A stretch of DNA of 31,802 bases. Source: DATJXG01 sp035500455. GTDB taxonomy: Bacteria > Acidobacteriota > Terriglobia > Terriglobales > Acidobacteriaceae. The notes under the pieces are model-generated. The model was not told the origin of the DNA, ran no database searches, and saw nothing but the letters and a program-made list of their open reading frames with translations. The DNA lies in NCBI GenBank assembly GCA_035500455.1, contig DATJXG010000162.1, positions 1 to 31,802 on the forward strand, given 5' to 3'. Shown piece by piece: positions 7,970 to 15,434 of this stretch (within the stretch, counting starts at the first letter, position 1; each line of letters opens with the position of its first letter). A program made the translations under genes and the position numbers.

Positions 7970-8749
7970 TCAAGCATACGATTCCTGGGTTTTCTGCAGC
8001 CGTGGTGCCGGCAAAACGGCAAAGCGCAGGTCGATCAGGATATGCAACAAGATAGGCGTTAGCAGAGAGCCGGTTTTGACGTAAAGCAGGCAAAATAGGG
8101 CTCCGGCAACCGTTGTGACCAGTATGCCCGTCACCCGTTGATAAGCGTGTGCCAGCCCGAAAATAACAGCCGCTACTGCGACTAATGTTGTCCCAGCCAG
8201 GCCCACAGGGGTGTGCAGGGTTGCCAACAACCATCCCCGAAAGACGATCTCTTCGCACACCCCGGCACTGACAGCTACCGCCGACCACAGCAGTCGTTCG
8301 TGCATTGTGGCTGGAAGCAGCGCCGAGAAATCAGGCAATACTTTGCGAAGCCACGGCGGGGATGAGCGGGCCGGCGGGGCGGCACGCCGATTTCCCCTGA
8401 TTCTGGCTACGACAAAGCCAACCGTTCCGAACGCGATACCCGAAGCGATGCCGGCAACCGCGCCCCGGCCAAAGCTTCCGTTCGCCGAAAGCCACTGCAT
8501 CATCGGAGAGCCGGACAAAGCCAGTGGCTCCGGGTTCAGCTTGGTCCAATCGAATCCAAGCGCTAACAATGAGAGCAGGGCGCTGACCCATTCGAAACTC
8601 AGGGCCCGGTAGTAAAGCCGAGTTCGTGCTTGGGTATCTTCGTTGGCGATGTCCTGCTTAAGCCGCCGGTAGCGGCCATTAAATCGCAGTACTTCCCAGC
8701 CGATGTAAGCCGCCAGAACGAGGTCGACGGTCAAAGATAGGATATGCAT
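7970..8749 (-). CDS. CPBP-family intramembrane metalloprotease
   Basis: This 259-residue membrane protein carries all three motifs of the CPBP (CAAX protease/bacteriocin-processing, Abi) family: EExxxR at Glu166-Glu167-Arg171 (CEEIVFRG), the FxxxH-type His201 (FGLAHAY), and HxxxD at His236/Asp240 (LLHILIDLR). These residues form the metal site in the Rce1-like fold. The family cleaves near membrane interfaces, and some members act in regulated proteolysis or peptide processing. It is the third gene of an apparent operon. Its ATG is 8 bp after the stop of the four-helix membrane protein, which itself overlaps the ECF sigma gene. The context suggests a role in releasing or resetting the sigma factor, but this is inference. 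Confidence 0.88.
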   Translation of the reverse strand: MHILSLTVDLVLAAYIGWEVLRFNGRYRRLKQDIANEDTQARTRLYYRALSFEWVSALLSLLALGFDWTKLNPEPLALSGSPMMQWLSANGSFGRGAVAGIASGIAFGTVGFVVARIRGNRRAAPPARSSPPWLRKVLPDFSALLPATMHERLLWSAVAVSAGVCEEIVFRGWLLATLHTPVGLAGTTLVAVAAVIFGLAHAYQRVTGILVTTVAGALFCLLYVKTGSLLTPILLHILIDLRFAVLPAPRLQKTQESYA

Positions 8750-8757
8750 TTATAAAG

Positions 8758-9321
8758 TTACCTTTCTGTCGGTATCACATCTGAGTCTTGGTTCGTCTGA
8801 TCCATCAGTTCCCTGGCTTCTTCTACGTCCCGCCGTTTGCGCCGCCTCAAGTAACTGAAGAAAAATAGTTCGATCACCATCCCGAACAGGACCAGCCAGG
8901 TCGCGCCCGAAGCTGTCCTCCAAATCGAGGCTGCAAAAGCCGCATAGAGAATCGTCGCTATGAGCAGAAAGTAAAACCCGAAGCGGAGAGTCCCCGCTCT
9001 TGCCACAGCCCGCTTGTAGGCCAGCTCGGCGTAGGCCCGAGTGGTTTGCGCTTCCGGTTTCCAGGCTCCGCGCCGCACCCACCAGGCATAGCTGCCCATG
9101 GACAAACTGGCGAACCAGATTCCCAGCGCCAGGCCGGTCATAAATGAGCCGCGCCCCCGCAAAGCTTCCGTCGTGGAGAGCACAAGGCATATCACGGTCG
9201 CGGCGATCGCCAGCAGAGTTCGCAAGTTCTGGCGCTTGATCTTTTTCTTCAGCTCGGGCAAAGGCTCGGTTTGCTCCCGCCACTCCCGCTGCCAGGCTTC
9301 GAGTTCTGTATCTGTATTCAC
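8758..9321 (-). CDS. Four-helix membrane protein co-encoded with ECF sigma factor (candidate anti-sigma factor)
   Basis: The protein has 187 residues. A charged cytoplasmic N-terminus of about 34 residues, rich in Trp, Glu and Lys (EAWQREWREQ), is followed by four hydrophobic segments near 35-55, 59-80, 112-131 and 136-156. A positively charged tail (RRRKRRD) comes next, then an acidic end. Its ATG overlaps the sigma-factor stop by 4 bp (ATGA), implying translational coupling. It has no zinc-binding HxxxCxxC anti-sigma motif, so it is not a classical ZAS-type anti-sigma factor. Position alone makes an anti-sigma or sensor role likely. No Pfam family is recognised with certainty. Confidence 0.78.
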   Translation of the reverse strand: MNTDTELEAWQREWREQTEPLPELKKKIKRQNLRTLLAIAATVICLVLSTTEALRGRGSFMTGLALGIWFASLSMGSYAWWVRRGAWKPEAQTTRAYAELAYKRAVARAGTLRFGFYFLLIATILYAAFAASIWRTASGATWLVLFGMVIELFFFSYLRRRKRRDVEEARELMDQTNQDSDVIPTER

Positions 9322-9887
9322 GAGCGCTCCTCCAGCCTCTCTCTTAGCGCTTTTCTGGCCCGGCTCATGCGCACGCCCACATTGCTTTCCGTAATTCCCA
9401 GGACGCCGGCAATTTCCGCTTGCGAGAGATCCTCCAGCATCAACATGACCACCTGCCGATAGGCCAGGGCCAGACTTTGGATAGCTGCCCGCAACCGGTC
9501 TCGCCGGTGCGAAGCCGCCGCCTGCTGTTCGGGATTCGGCCCTGGATCGACGGGCTCGGGCGGGTACGGCAGTTCATCCAGCGATTGATGCGCGGGCTGC
9601 CGCCTGCACACGTGAGTCAGGCCGCGATTGTGAGCAATGCGATAAACGAAGGTGCGCTCCGAGCATTCCCCGCGAAAGTGCGGCAACGCCTGCCACAGGG
9701 CCAGGGCAATCTCCTGCGTCAATTCGTCGCGCGCGCCCGCCACCCGCTCATAGCCGAAGGCCAACCGCGACAGCGCGGGCCCGTACTCCCGCATGATGCG
9801 GTCGAACCGGTCTTCCCGGGTTTCGCTGCTGCTCTCGCTCACGAAATCGCTCGCCGGAGCTGCACGACCTTCAGAAATGGTACTCAC
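9318..9887 (-). CDS. ECF-type RNA polymerase sigma factor (sigma-70 family)
   Basis: This 189-residue protein has the two-domain ECF layout. Region 2 is at about residues 30-97, including DELTQEIALALWQALPHF and TFVYRIAHNRGLTHVCRR. A short Pro-rich linker (PYPPEPVDPGPNPEQ) follows, then region 4 at about 128-182 with a helix-turn-helix (LSQAEIAGVLGITESNVGVRMSRARKAL). It directs core polymerase to a small regulon, which often includes its own operon. The start appears to be GTG at 9887 with a weak ribosome-binding site; a shorter start at Met32 would cut into region 2 and is less likely. It heads the sigma / membrane protein / CPBP protease operon and is divergent from nuoB. Confidence 0.92.
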   Translation of the reverse strand: MSTISEGRAAPASDFVSESSSETREDRFDRIMREYGPALSRLAFGYERVAGARDELTQEIALALWQALPHFRGECSERTFVYRIAHNRGLTHVCRRQPAHQSLDELPYPPEPVDPGPNPEQQAAASHRRDRLRAAIQSLALAYRQVVMLMLEDLSQAEIAGVLGITESNVGVRMSRARKALRERLEERS

Positions 9888-10172
9888 AAACGCCTGCTCG
9901 AGGGGCGGCCCTGCCCGGAAGCATCTACTCCCAGGGCGTATTTCTCGTTCCTAACAGGTAGTCTCGGGAAGGCGCAAAAGCTTACAAAGATTTTCGATGG
10001 AGATGTCGGTTTGCCGGTGGTTCCTTGCGTTTACGGCAGCCTTCTAACCGCAAAGATCGCAACGGCCGCGGAGGGATGGGGGCAATTGACACCCTCTCCT
10101 CCTGAGACCTAGACTGAGGTGCTTCGCCGTTTTGGCTTAACGGCGGCGTGCCTTTCGGAGACCTGACGCGGT

Positions 10173-10733
10173 ATGCCCTGGCTGCAGAACAAATTCGAGA
10201 AGAACTTCCTGATCACCACGGTGGATTACGTCTTCAACTGGGCGCGCAAGTCCGCGGTCTGGCCGATGACGTTCGGCTTGGCGTGCTGCGCCATCGAGAT
10301 GATCGCCTCGTCCACGGCGCGCTTCGATATCGCGCGATTCGGCTCAGAGGTTTTCCGTCCCAGCCCGCGGCAGAGCGACCTGATGATCGTCGCCGGCACC
10401 GTCACCTTGAAAATGGCGCCGGTGGTGAAGCGCATTTACGAGCAGATGCCGGATCCTAAGTGGGTGATCTCGATGGGTGCTTGCTCTTCGGTTGGCGGGC
10501 CGTTCAACACCTACGCGGTGCTCCAAGGAGTGGACAAGATTGTACCGACGGATGTGTACGTAATCGGCTGCCCGCCGCGCCCCGAAAATCTTTTCTACGC
10601 TCTGCTCAAGCTGCAGGACAAGATCGACCAGATGTCATTGGCCAAGCGTCCGACCGAAGTCCGCCTGGATCCCAACATGGCAGAGAACTTCAAGCGGCAG
10701 GTGATGATCGCCCAGACGCTGCAGCCGAAATAG
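10173..10733 (+). CDS. nuoB: NADH-quinone oxidoreductase subunit B (isolated gene)
   Basis: This 186-residue protein is NuoB, the complex I subunit carrying the N2 [4Fe-4S] cluster next to the quinone site. All four cluster ligands are present: the tandem Cys38-Cys39 (GLACCAIEM), Cys104 (MGACSSVGG) and Cys133 (IGCPPRPE). It should sit at the cytoplasmic-membrane junction with NuoC/D/I. No other nuo gene is adjacent: upstream is the divergent ECF sigma gene and downstream the convergent acyltransferase. It is therefore either a separate copy or part of a dispersed complex I. A GGAG about 12 bp upstream of the ATG is a somewhat distant ribosome-binding site. Confidence 0.95.
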   Translation: MPWLQNKFEKNFLITTVDYVFNWARKSAVWPMTFGLACCAIEMIASSTARFDIARFGSEVFRPSPRQSDLMIVAGTVTLKMAPVVKRIYEQMPDPKWVISMGACSSVGGPFNTYAVLQGVDKIVPTDVYVIGCPPRPENLFYALLKLQDKIDQMSLAKRPTEVRLDPNMAENFKRQVMIAQTLQPK

Positions 10734-10734
10734 C

Positions 10735-10776
10735 GGTCAGTCGTCGGTCGTTAGTCTTCAGTCTTCAGTCTTCAGA
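10735..10776. repeat. Period-7 tandem repeat (ACTGARR family on the minus strand), 6 units
   Basis: Six contiguous heptamers follow the nuoB stop codon directly. On the minus strand three near-identical CTGAAG-containing units come first, then three degenerate ones. The TGA stop of the convergent OlsF-like gene (10772-10774) lies in the first unit. Because the period is 7, successive TGA triplets fall in all three minus-strand frames. Confidence 0.87.
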
Positions 10777-12709
10777 AATACCACGATTCGCGTCGGGATA
10801 GCCGGTCCGGCTCTCCGGCCTCGACTTCCGGCTGGTTTATCGCTTCGACTGCCTCGCCTTGCTCGGCTGGACAGCTAGGGGGGCTGTCCCTACGTGGCTC
10901 GTTTACCCGGTCCAATCCGTGGAACTCGCGGAACCTGGCTACTCCTTCTTTTCCCATGTAGCGCTGCAGGACAATGGGGTCGCTGGTTCGAAGGTCCACC
11001 ATCACCAGGCCATCGAGCACGTTGGAGAACTTGCGGTCCACGTTGAAGGTCAGCAGGCGTCCCCCCAGCCTCACGTAGTGCCGCAGCAGGACCGGCATTC
11101 CTTTGCGGTCGCTCTCTAGGTCCGTGATAGGGCCGGTAAGGTGCTCGGGGTCCCGAAGCAGGCTGCAGCTTTCATTATCTTCAGGGAAGGGGGTCCAGTT
11201 GGGCCGGAAAGGCTGCCTGGGACGAACCCATTGCGCCAACTCGCTGCTGCCGTCGCGCGATTGAAAGAAGCGAAAGATCAAGTCGCGCGAGACCCGGCTG
11301 TAGTGTTGGCTGATGCTCACCGCGCCGAAAAGTACGGCGATCTCAGGATGGGCCGCCAGGTAGCTGCCTATGCCCTTCCACAGAGCCAACAGCGGTGCAT
11401 ATTGCTTCTGATATTCCGGGCGAATGAAGGAGCGGCCCAGCTCCAGCGCCGGCCCGAGCCGGTCAAAGAACGGCGGCTTATAGCGGAACAAGGTGCTGGT
11501 ATAGAGGCCGTCAACTCCCGCATGTGGCAGAATCTCGTCGGTGCGGCCCAGGCGGTAGCCGCCCACCAGTTGCCGGCGTTCACTGTTCCACAGCAGCAGA
11601 TGCTTGTAGTGCCCGTCGAAGCGGTCCAGATCGAGCGCCTTGCCGCTGCCTTCACCCGCGGCGCGAAAACTGATTTCGCGCAGCCTGCCAAGTTCCCGCA
11701 TCAGGTGGGGAACCTCGGCTGCTGCGGCCCCATACACGTGGAAATCGCGGCCCTTTTCGAGGCAGCGATCGGGACCAAGGTCGGCCATTTCCCGCCGCAG
11801 CAATTCGGGCTCCGCAGGCTGCGCCACCTTTTCCTGCTTTTTCAGCGCCGCCACAAGAGGGAGCCTGGTGATCGTGAGGGCAGGCCGCTTGCGTCGCCGT
11901 GCGAGCAAGTAAGTGCGCCAGCGCAGATAACGGGTGGCATCGCGTTCGTCGCCCAACGCCTTTAGCACCAGCGCAGGCACCGCGCTGCCGACCCGCACTT
12001 CAACTCTTTTCCCCCGCTGGCCCAGAAACTCATGCATCAACCACGCGCTGCGCAGCCGGGGATGCAGCAGTCGGAGTCCCTGAAAGGCGGCGCTGCTCCG
12101 GCCGGGAAGATAGACAGGCAGTACCGGGCTATGGGTCAAGCGCGCCAGCGTCACTGCGACCGTGGACCACTGCGGGTCGGCCACCTGCATGCGGTCTACA
12201 CGCAAGAGAGAAACTTCGCCTGCAGGAAAAACAACGAGCGCCCCACCTCGCCGCAGCCAGAACGCCGCCCGCCTCAAGGCCCGCTGATTGGCCAGCACCG
12301 AACTCCGCCGTCCAAAGGGATCAACGAAGTAACAGCATTCATGCAACTCCGGAATCCCGGCCAACAGAGAGTTGGCCATGATCTTTACGTCCGGCCGAAC
12401 GCTCTCGATCATCGCGCCCAGGACTGTGCCGTCGAGAACTCCAAAGGGATGGTTGGAAACAATCACCACCCCGCCCCGCGCCGGAACGCTGGCGAGATCG
12501 GAGGCAGAAACACGGTATTCGACTTCCATCTCCGAGAGCACGTTCTGCAGCAGCGAGCGGTTCACCGGCTGCTGTGCCCGGCAATATAAGTCGCGAATCC
12601 GCCGGCTGGGCAGAAACTTTTGCGCGAAACGTCGAAAGGGAAAGAAGTCCGGAGGTTGGATCAGGGATCCCGAGGCCCCTGGCATCCCGAGTGAACGCGA
12701 GGATGGCAT
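10772..12709 (-). CDS. OlsF-like bifunctional acyltransferase (PlsC-type domain + GNAT-like domain)
   Basis: This 645-residue protein joins two acyltransferase modules. The N-terminal part (about 60-290) is a PlsC/lysophospholipid acyltransferase domain with NHPFGVLDG, in which catalytic His87 and Asp93 are separated by five residues rather than the usual four, and a later FPAGEVS motif. The C-terminal part (about 330-600) resembles the OlsB/hemolysin GNAT-like N-acyltransferase domain (LREISFRAAGEGSG, DLDRFDGHYKHLLLWN, ELGRSFIRPEYQ). This order matches OlsF, which makes ornithine lipid by N-acylating ornithine and then O-acylating the lyso-lipid at the membrane. Amino-acid-containing lipid synthesis is a strong inference; the head group is not determined. 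The last 45 or so residues are low-complexity and partly encoded by a palindromic repeat (10869-10889). An alternative start lies at Met9. Confidence 0.83.
   Translation of the reverse strand: MPSSRSLGMPGASGSLIQPPDFFPFRRFAQKFLPSRRIRDLYCRAQQPVNRSLLQNVLSEMEVEYRVSASDLASVPARGGVVIVSNHPFGVLDGTVLGAMIESVRPDVKIMANSLLAGIPELHECCYFVDPFGRRSSVLANQRALRRAAFWLRRGGALVVFPAGEVSLLRVDRMQVADPQWSTVAVTLARLTHSPVLPVYLPGRSSAAFQGLRLLHPRLRSAWLMHEFLGQRGKRVEVRVGSAVPALVLKALGDERDATRYLRWRTYLLARRRKRPALTITRLPLVAALKKQEKVAQPAEPELLRREMADLGPDRCLEKGRDFHVYGAAAAEVPHLMRELGRLREISFRAAGEGSGKALDLDRFDGHYKHLLLWNSERRQLVGGYRLGRTDEILPHAGVDGLYTSTLFRYKPPFFDRLGPALELGRSFIRPEYQKQYAPLLALWKGIGSYLAAHPEIAVLFGAVSISQHYSRVSRDLIFRFFQSRDGSSELAQWVRPRQPFRPNWTPFPEDNESCSLLRDPEHLTGPITDLESDRKGMPVLLRHYVRLGGRLLTFNVDRKFSNVLDGLVMVDLRTSDPIVLQRYMGKEGVARFREFHGLDRVNEPRRDSPPSCPAEQGEAVEAINQPEVEAGEPDRLSRRESWYF
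10869..10889. repeat. Palindromic repeat embedded in the OlsF-like coding region
   Basis: GGACAGC and GCTGTCC form a perfect 7-bp inverted repeat with a 7-base G-rich spacer. In the minus-strand gene it encodes part of a Pro/Ser-rich tail (DSPPSCP), beyond the recognisable enzyme domains, and it is 95 bp from the heptamer tract. It looks like a dispersed palindrome that has been read into the C-terminus. Confidence 0.5.
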
Positions 12710-12914
12710 ACCCTTTAGATACCGCGCGCGGTTTGCGGCCCGGTGAACAGGAAGTTAAAAGAGTGTGAACGGACCAAACTAAGGTAACTGGCGATTCGCG
12801 ACTCAGCGGCAGCAAACGAGCAGAATCTGCTCTACGGGGCCACGCTGGCAGGTTGTCCCGCATCGAGTGTGCTAAATTCGCGGGTGCTTCTTCTCTGAAC
12901 CCGGCGCGATCACT

Positions 12915-13220
12915 ATGCCATTCACCAAGCTCGCGGCTGAATCCGAACTTCCCACGCCTGATTCCGCCAAGGAATTTTCCTGTGGGGAAAACACGATCTG
13001 CGTGGCCAACGTGAACGGAACGATCACGGCGATGGATAACATCTGCCTCCATCGCGGCGGCCCGCTGGGGCAGGGTGACATCGAGAACGGAAAAGTTGTC
13101 TGTCCGTGGCATGGCTGGCAGTGGGACCCGCAAACCGGCCAAGCAACACATAACCCCAACGCGAAGCTGGCTGTTTATCCACTGAGAGTGGAGAACGGCG
13201 AAGTGCTGATCGACCTCTAG
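12915..13220 (+). CDS. Rieske-type [2Fe-2S] ferredoxin
   Basis: This 101-residue, single-domain Rieske protein carries the cluster ligands Cys44 and His46 (CLHRG) and Cys63 and His66 (CPWHGWQW), separated by the usual 16 residues. It has no signal peptide or membrane helix, so it should be a soluble electron carrier like the ferredoxins of ring-hydroxylating dioxygenases or the NirD subunit. No oxygenase or reductase is adjacent, so its partner is unknown. It is followed 12 bp later by a YdjM-type membrane protein on the same strand, probably in one transcript. The ribosome-binding site is weak. Confidence 0.92.
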   Translation: MPFTKLAAESELPTPDSAKEFSCGENTICVANVNGTITAMDNICLHRGGPLGQGDIENGKVVCPWHGWQWDPQTGQATHNPNAKLAVYPLRVENGEVLIDL

Positions 13221-13232
13221 AAGCGTGCCACG

Positions 13233-13811
13233 ATGAGTCCAGTGACTCACTTCCTCACGGGCTGGGTCTTCGCCAACTGCGCGAGATTGGATACGCGGGA
13301 ACGAGCCCTGGTGACCCTCGCCTCAGTTGTTCCCGACGTCGATGGCTTAGGAATTATTGCCGAGTTGCTGACGCGCAATTCGGCCCATCCGCTCCTCTGG
13401 TTTTCGCAGTATCACCACTCGCTTCATTCTCTGACGTTCGGCATTGCGGTTGCAGCGGCGGTATTTTTGCTTTCCACTCAAAAATGGAAGACCAGCGCGC
13501 TCGCGCTCTGTAGTTTTCATCTTCACCTGCTGGAGGATTTGATGGGATCGCGCGGGCCCGAAGGCTACCAATGGCCCATTCCGTACCTGGCGCCATTCTC
13601 GTCCCTCCCACTAGCGTGGCACGGCCAGTGGGCGCTGAACGCATGGCCGAACTACGGCTTCACGGTTTCATTGTTGTTCGCCACGCTGTGGCTGGCGTGG
13701 CAGCGCGGGTTTTCACCGCTGGAAATGGTATCGCGCCGCGCCGACGCAGCTCTGGTTGTGGCTCTCCGGCGGCGCTTTTCGAGGCCAGCTCCGACAGGAG
13801 GTGTGTATTGA
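13233..13811 (+). CDS. Membrane-bound metal-dependent hydrolase, YdjM family
   Basis: This 192-residue protein has the conserved pattern of the YdjM/LexA-regulated membrane hydrolase family: SPVTHFLTGW at the N-terminus, PDVDG at about residues 34-38, a YHHSLHSL cluster and HLHLLEDLMG, which together supply His and Asp residues for a metal site. Several hydrophobic helices sit between them. Family members are inner-membrane proteins whose substrate is unsettled. It lies 12 bp after the Rieske gene, so the two are likely co-transcribed, although no functional link is known. No SOS box was noticed upstream. Confidence 0.85.
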   Translation: MSPVTHFLTGWVFANCARLDTRERALVTLASVVPDVDGLGIIAELLTRNSAHPLLWFSQYHHSLHSLTFGIAVAAAVFLLSTQKWKTSALALCSFHLHLLEDLMGSRGPEGYQWPIPYLAPFSSLPLAWHGQWALNAWPNYGFTVSLLFATLWLAWQRGFSPLEMVSRRADAALVVALRRRFSRPAPTGGVY

Positions 13812-13889
13812 GACGGCTTCGTCGGTCTACTCAATCCTGCAACTGACCCTCCTGAACGGCACTAGGCAGTTCACCAGAAACCCAATTTC

Positions 13890-15434
13890 CTAGAAGGCGG
13901 CCGACGCTTGCCCGATCCAAACGCTGCTCCCGCTCGGAGACGAGATCCTGCCGTAAAACCTTTTCCCTTTGAATTGTCCCAGCAACGGCACGGATACGGT
14001 ATGGGCCAACTCTCCGGCAACAAAACTCACCGTCTGCGACGTCGCCGTGTAGTCGGTGCCAGCCACGGCCGTTCCGTCCAGCGTCGTGAACATCACGGAC
14101 ACAGGTCCTGTGCTCGGTGGATTAAGAGTAATAGTGAAAACCGCTGACGGACCACTGCTCTTCACCGCATTGCTGACTGAGACCTGGCGCAGAATCGAAT
14201 TAATCGCGACAGCGCCGAAAAGCGCCGGAATGGCGCCTTCACAATGCTGTTCAAACTCAGCTCCGAAACTCTGCACGCTGCCACTGGTGGTGTAGGCTGC
14301 CGTGTCCACCACGAACCTGCCGGTCAATGTATTGCAGCCGCGCCCGTTGCCATCGACCGACAACCCCGGTGCGCCGAATGTCTGGAAGGGAAAACGCTGT
14401 GCGCCTTCATAGGCTCCGGGAACAAGCGCGACATTTCCTGGGGCTGAGAAGTCAGCGCTCCAGTAGCCCCCAGCTGGCGTCGTAAGGCTCACCCCGTTGT
14501 CATAGTTCCGCGAGGGAGTGATTGAACTGGTTGCGCTGGTAAACAACAGGGTTTGCCCCCCACCGATGTAATCGCCTTGCTGGCTGCTCATAGCCAGCGC
14601 GGTCATAGGAACGTTAGGGTCCTGGATGGTAATGGTCCCCGTCCCATCGCCGATTGGCGCGCCTTTCGCTGAACTCAGTTGCACTTGGAAAGTTCTGTTG
14701 CCCCGCGCGGTTCGGTTCCCGAGGATGGGGATCGCAACTACTTGCGACGTCACCCCCGGCTGGAATTGCACGGTTCCAGAGGCCGTAGAGTAGTCTCGAT
14801 TGCGTGATGCCGTCCCGTCGCTCGTTTCGTAGCTTACCTTGACTACCCCGGTGCTCGGGAGAGAAAGCGACAGTGTGACGTTCCCGTCGTTGCTCCCTGC
14901 TTCCCCCTTCAAGACCGTGCCGTCAGCCACTGAAACGCGCGAAACCGCACTGACACTGGAATTGAAGCGCACGGAGCCGAACAGGGCGGGTGGAGCGCTT
15001 TCACAGTGTTGTTCGAAGTCCACCGCCAGTCGCTTGATAGATCCGTCTGAATTGAAGGCTAGATCAGAAATGAGAAAGCGCCCACTGTCGGTATTGCAGC
15101 CCCTCCCATCACCGAAAACTTGCAGTGTTGGTGTCCCCGATGCTACGCCTTGAGCACCCTCGTACACACCCTTTGCCAGGGTTTTGCCGACAGGCGGGCC
15201 AAAGTCCAGGTACCAAAAAGAGCTGTAACTCGAGGTGTAAAACGCGACTTGAATGCCCGCCGATGTTCCCTGCACCATAAATGTGCCATCGCTCGGCGTA
15301 TAGGTCTGGATCGTGCCCCCGCCGACATAGTCGCCGGGTTGGCTGTCCAAGTTAAGGAAGGTTTGGGCTGACGCGGCAAGCGACGAGGTAAGAACCAGCA
15401 TCGCTATGACTAGAGAATCTATCAGACGAGTCAT
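13890..15434 (-). CDS. Secreted Calx-beta protein with a duplicated cysteine-containing module
   Basis: This 514-residue protein begins with a signal peptide (MTRLIDSLVIAMLVLTSSLA, cleavage near AQT). It is a direct repeat of two units: module A (about 26-158) plus a Calx-beta domain (about 167-273), then module A' (about 279-412) plus a second Calx-beta domain (about 418-514). Calx-beta is recognised from the STGxVxVxYxTxDGTAxxxxDY pattern. The A modules share GDYxGGG, YEGAQ, GRGCNT, FEQHCE and PALFG, with paired cysteines C113/C144 and C367/C398. I do not recognise this module as a named domain. A surface or extracellular matrix role is inferred. The start at 15434 is chosen because GGAGGA lies 4 bp upstream; 15449 is an alternative. 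Confidence 0.85.
   Translation of the reverse strand: MTRLIDSLVIAMLVLTSSLAASAQTFLNLDSQPGDYVGGGTIQTYTPSDGTFMVQGTSAGIQVAFYTSSYSSFWYLDFGPPVGKTLAKGVYEGAQGVASGTPTLQVFGDGRGCNTDSGRFLISDLAFNSDGSIKRLAVDFEQHCESAPPALFGSVRFNSSVSAVSRVSVADGTVLKGEAGSNDGNVTLSLSLPSTGVVKVSYETSDGTASRNRDYSTASGTVQFQPGVTSQVVAIPILGNRTARGNRTFQVQLSSAKGAPIGDGTGTITIQDPNVPMTALAMSSQQGDYIGGGQTLLFTSATSSITPSRNYDNGVSLTTPAGGYWSADFSAPGNVALVPGAYEGAQRFPFQTFGAPGLSVDGNGRGCNTLTGRFVVDTAAYTTSGSVQSFGAEFEQHCEGAIPALFGAVAINSILRQVSVSNAVKSSGPSAVFTITLNPPSTGPVSVMFTTLDGTAVAGTDYTATSQTVSFVAGELAHTVSVPLLGQFKGKRFYGRISSPSGSSVWIGQASAAF

Noticed and set aside
13805..13845. Possible terminator after the YdjM-type gene
   Set aside because: The outer ATTGAG/CTCAAT pairs, but the inner stem is mismatched and no T-run follows.
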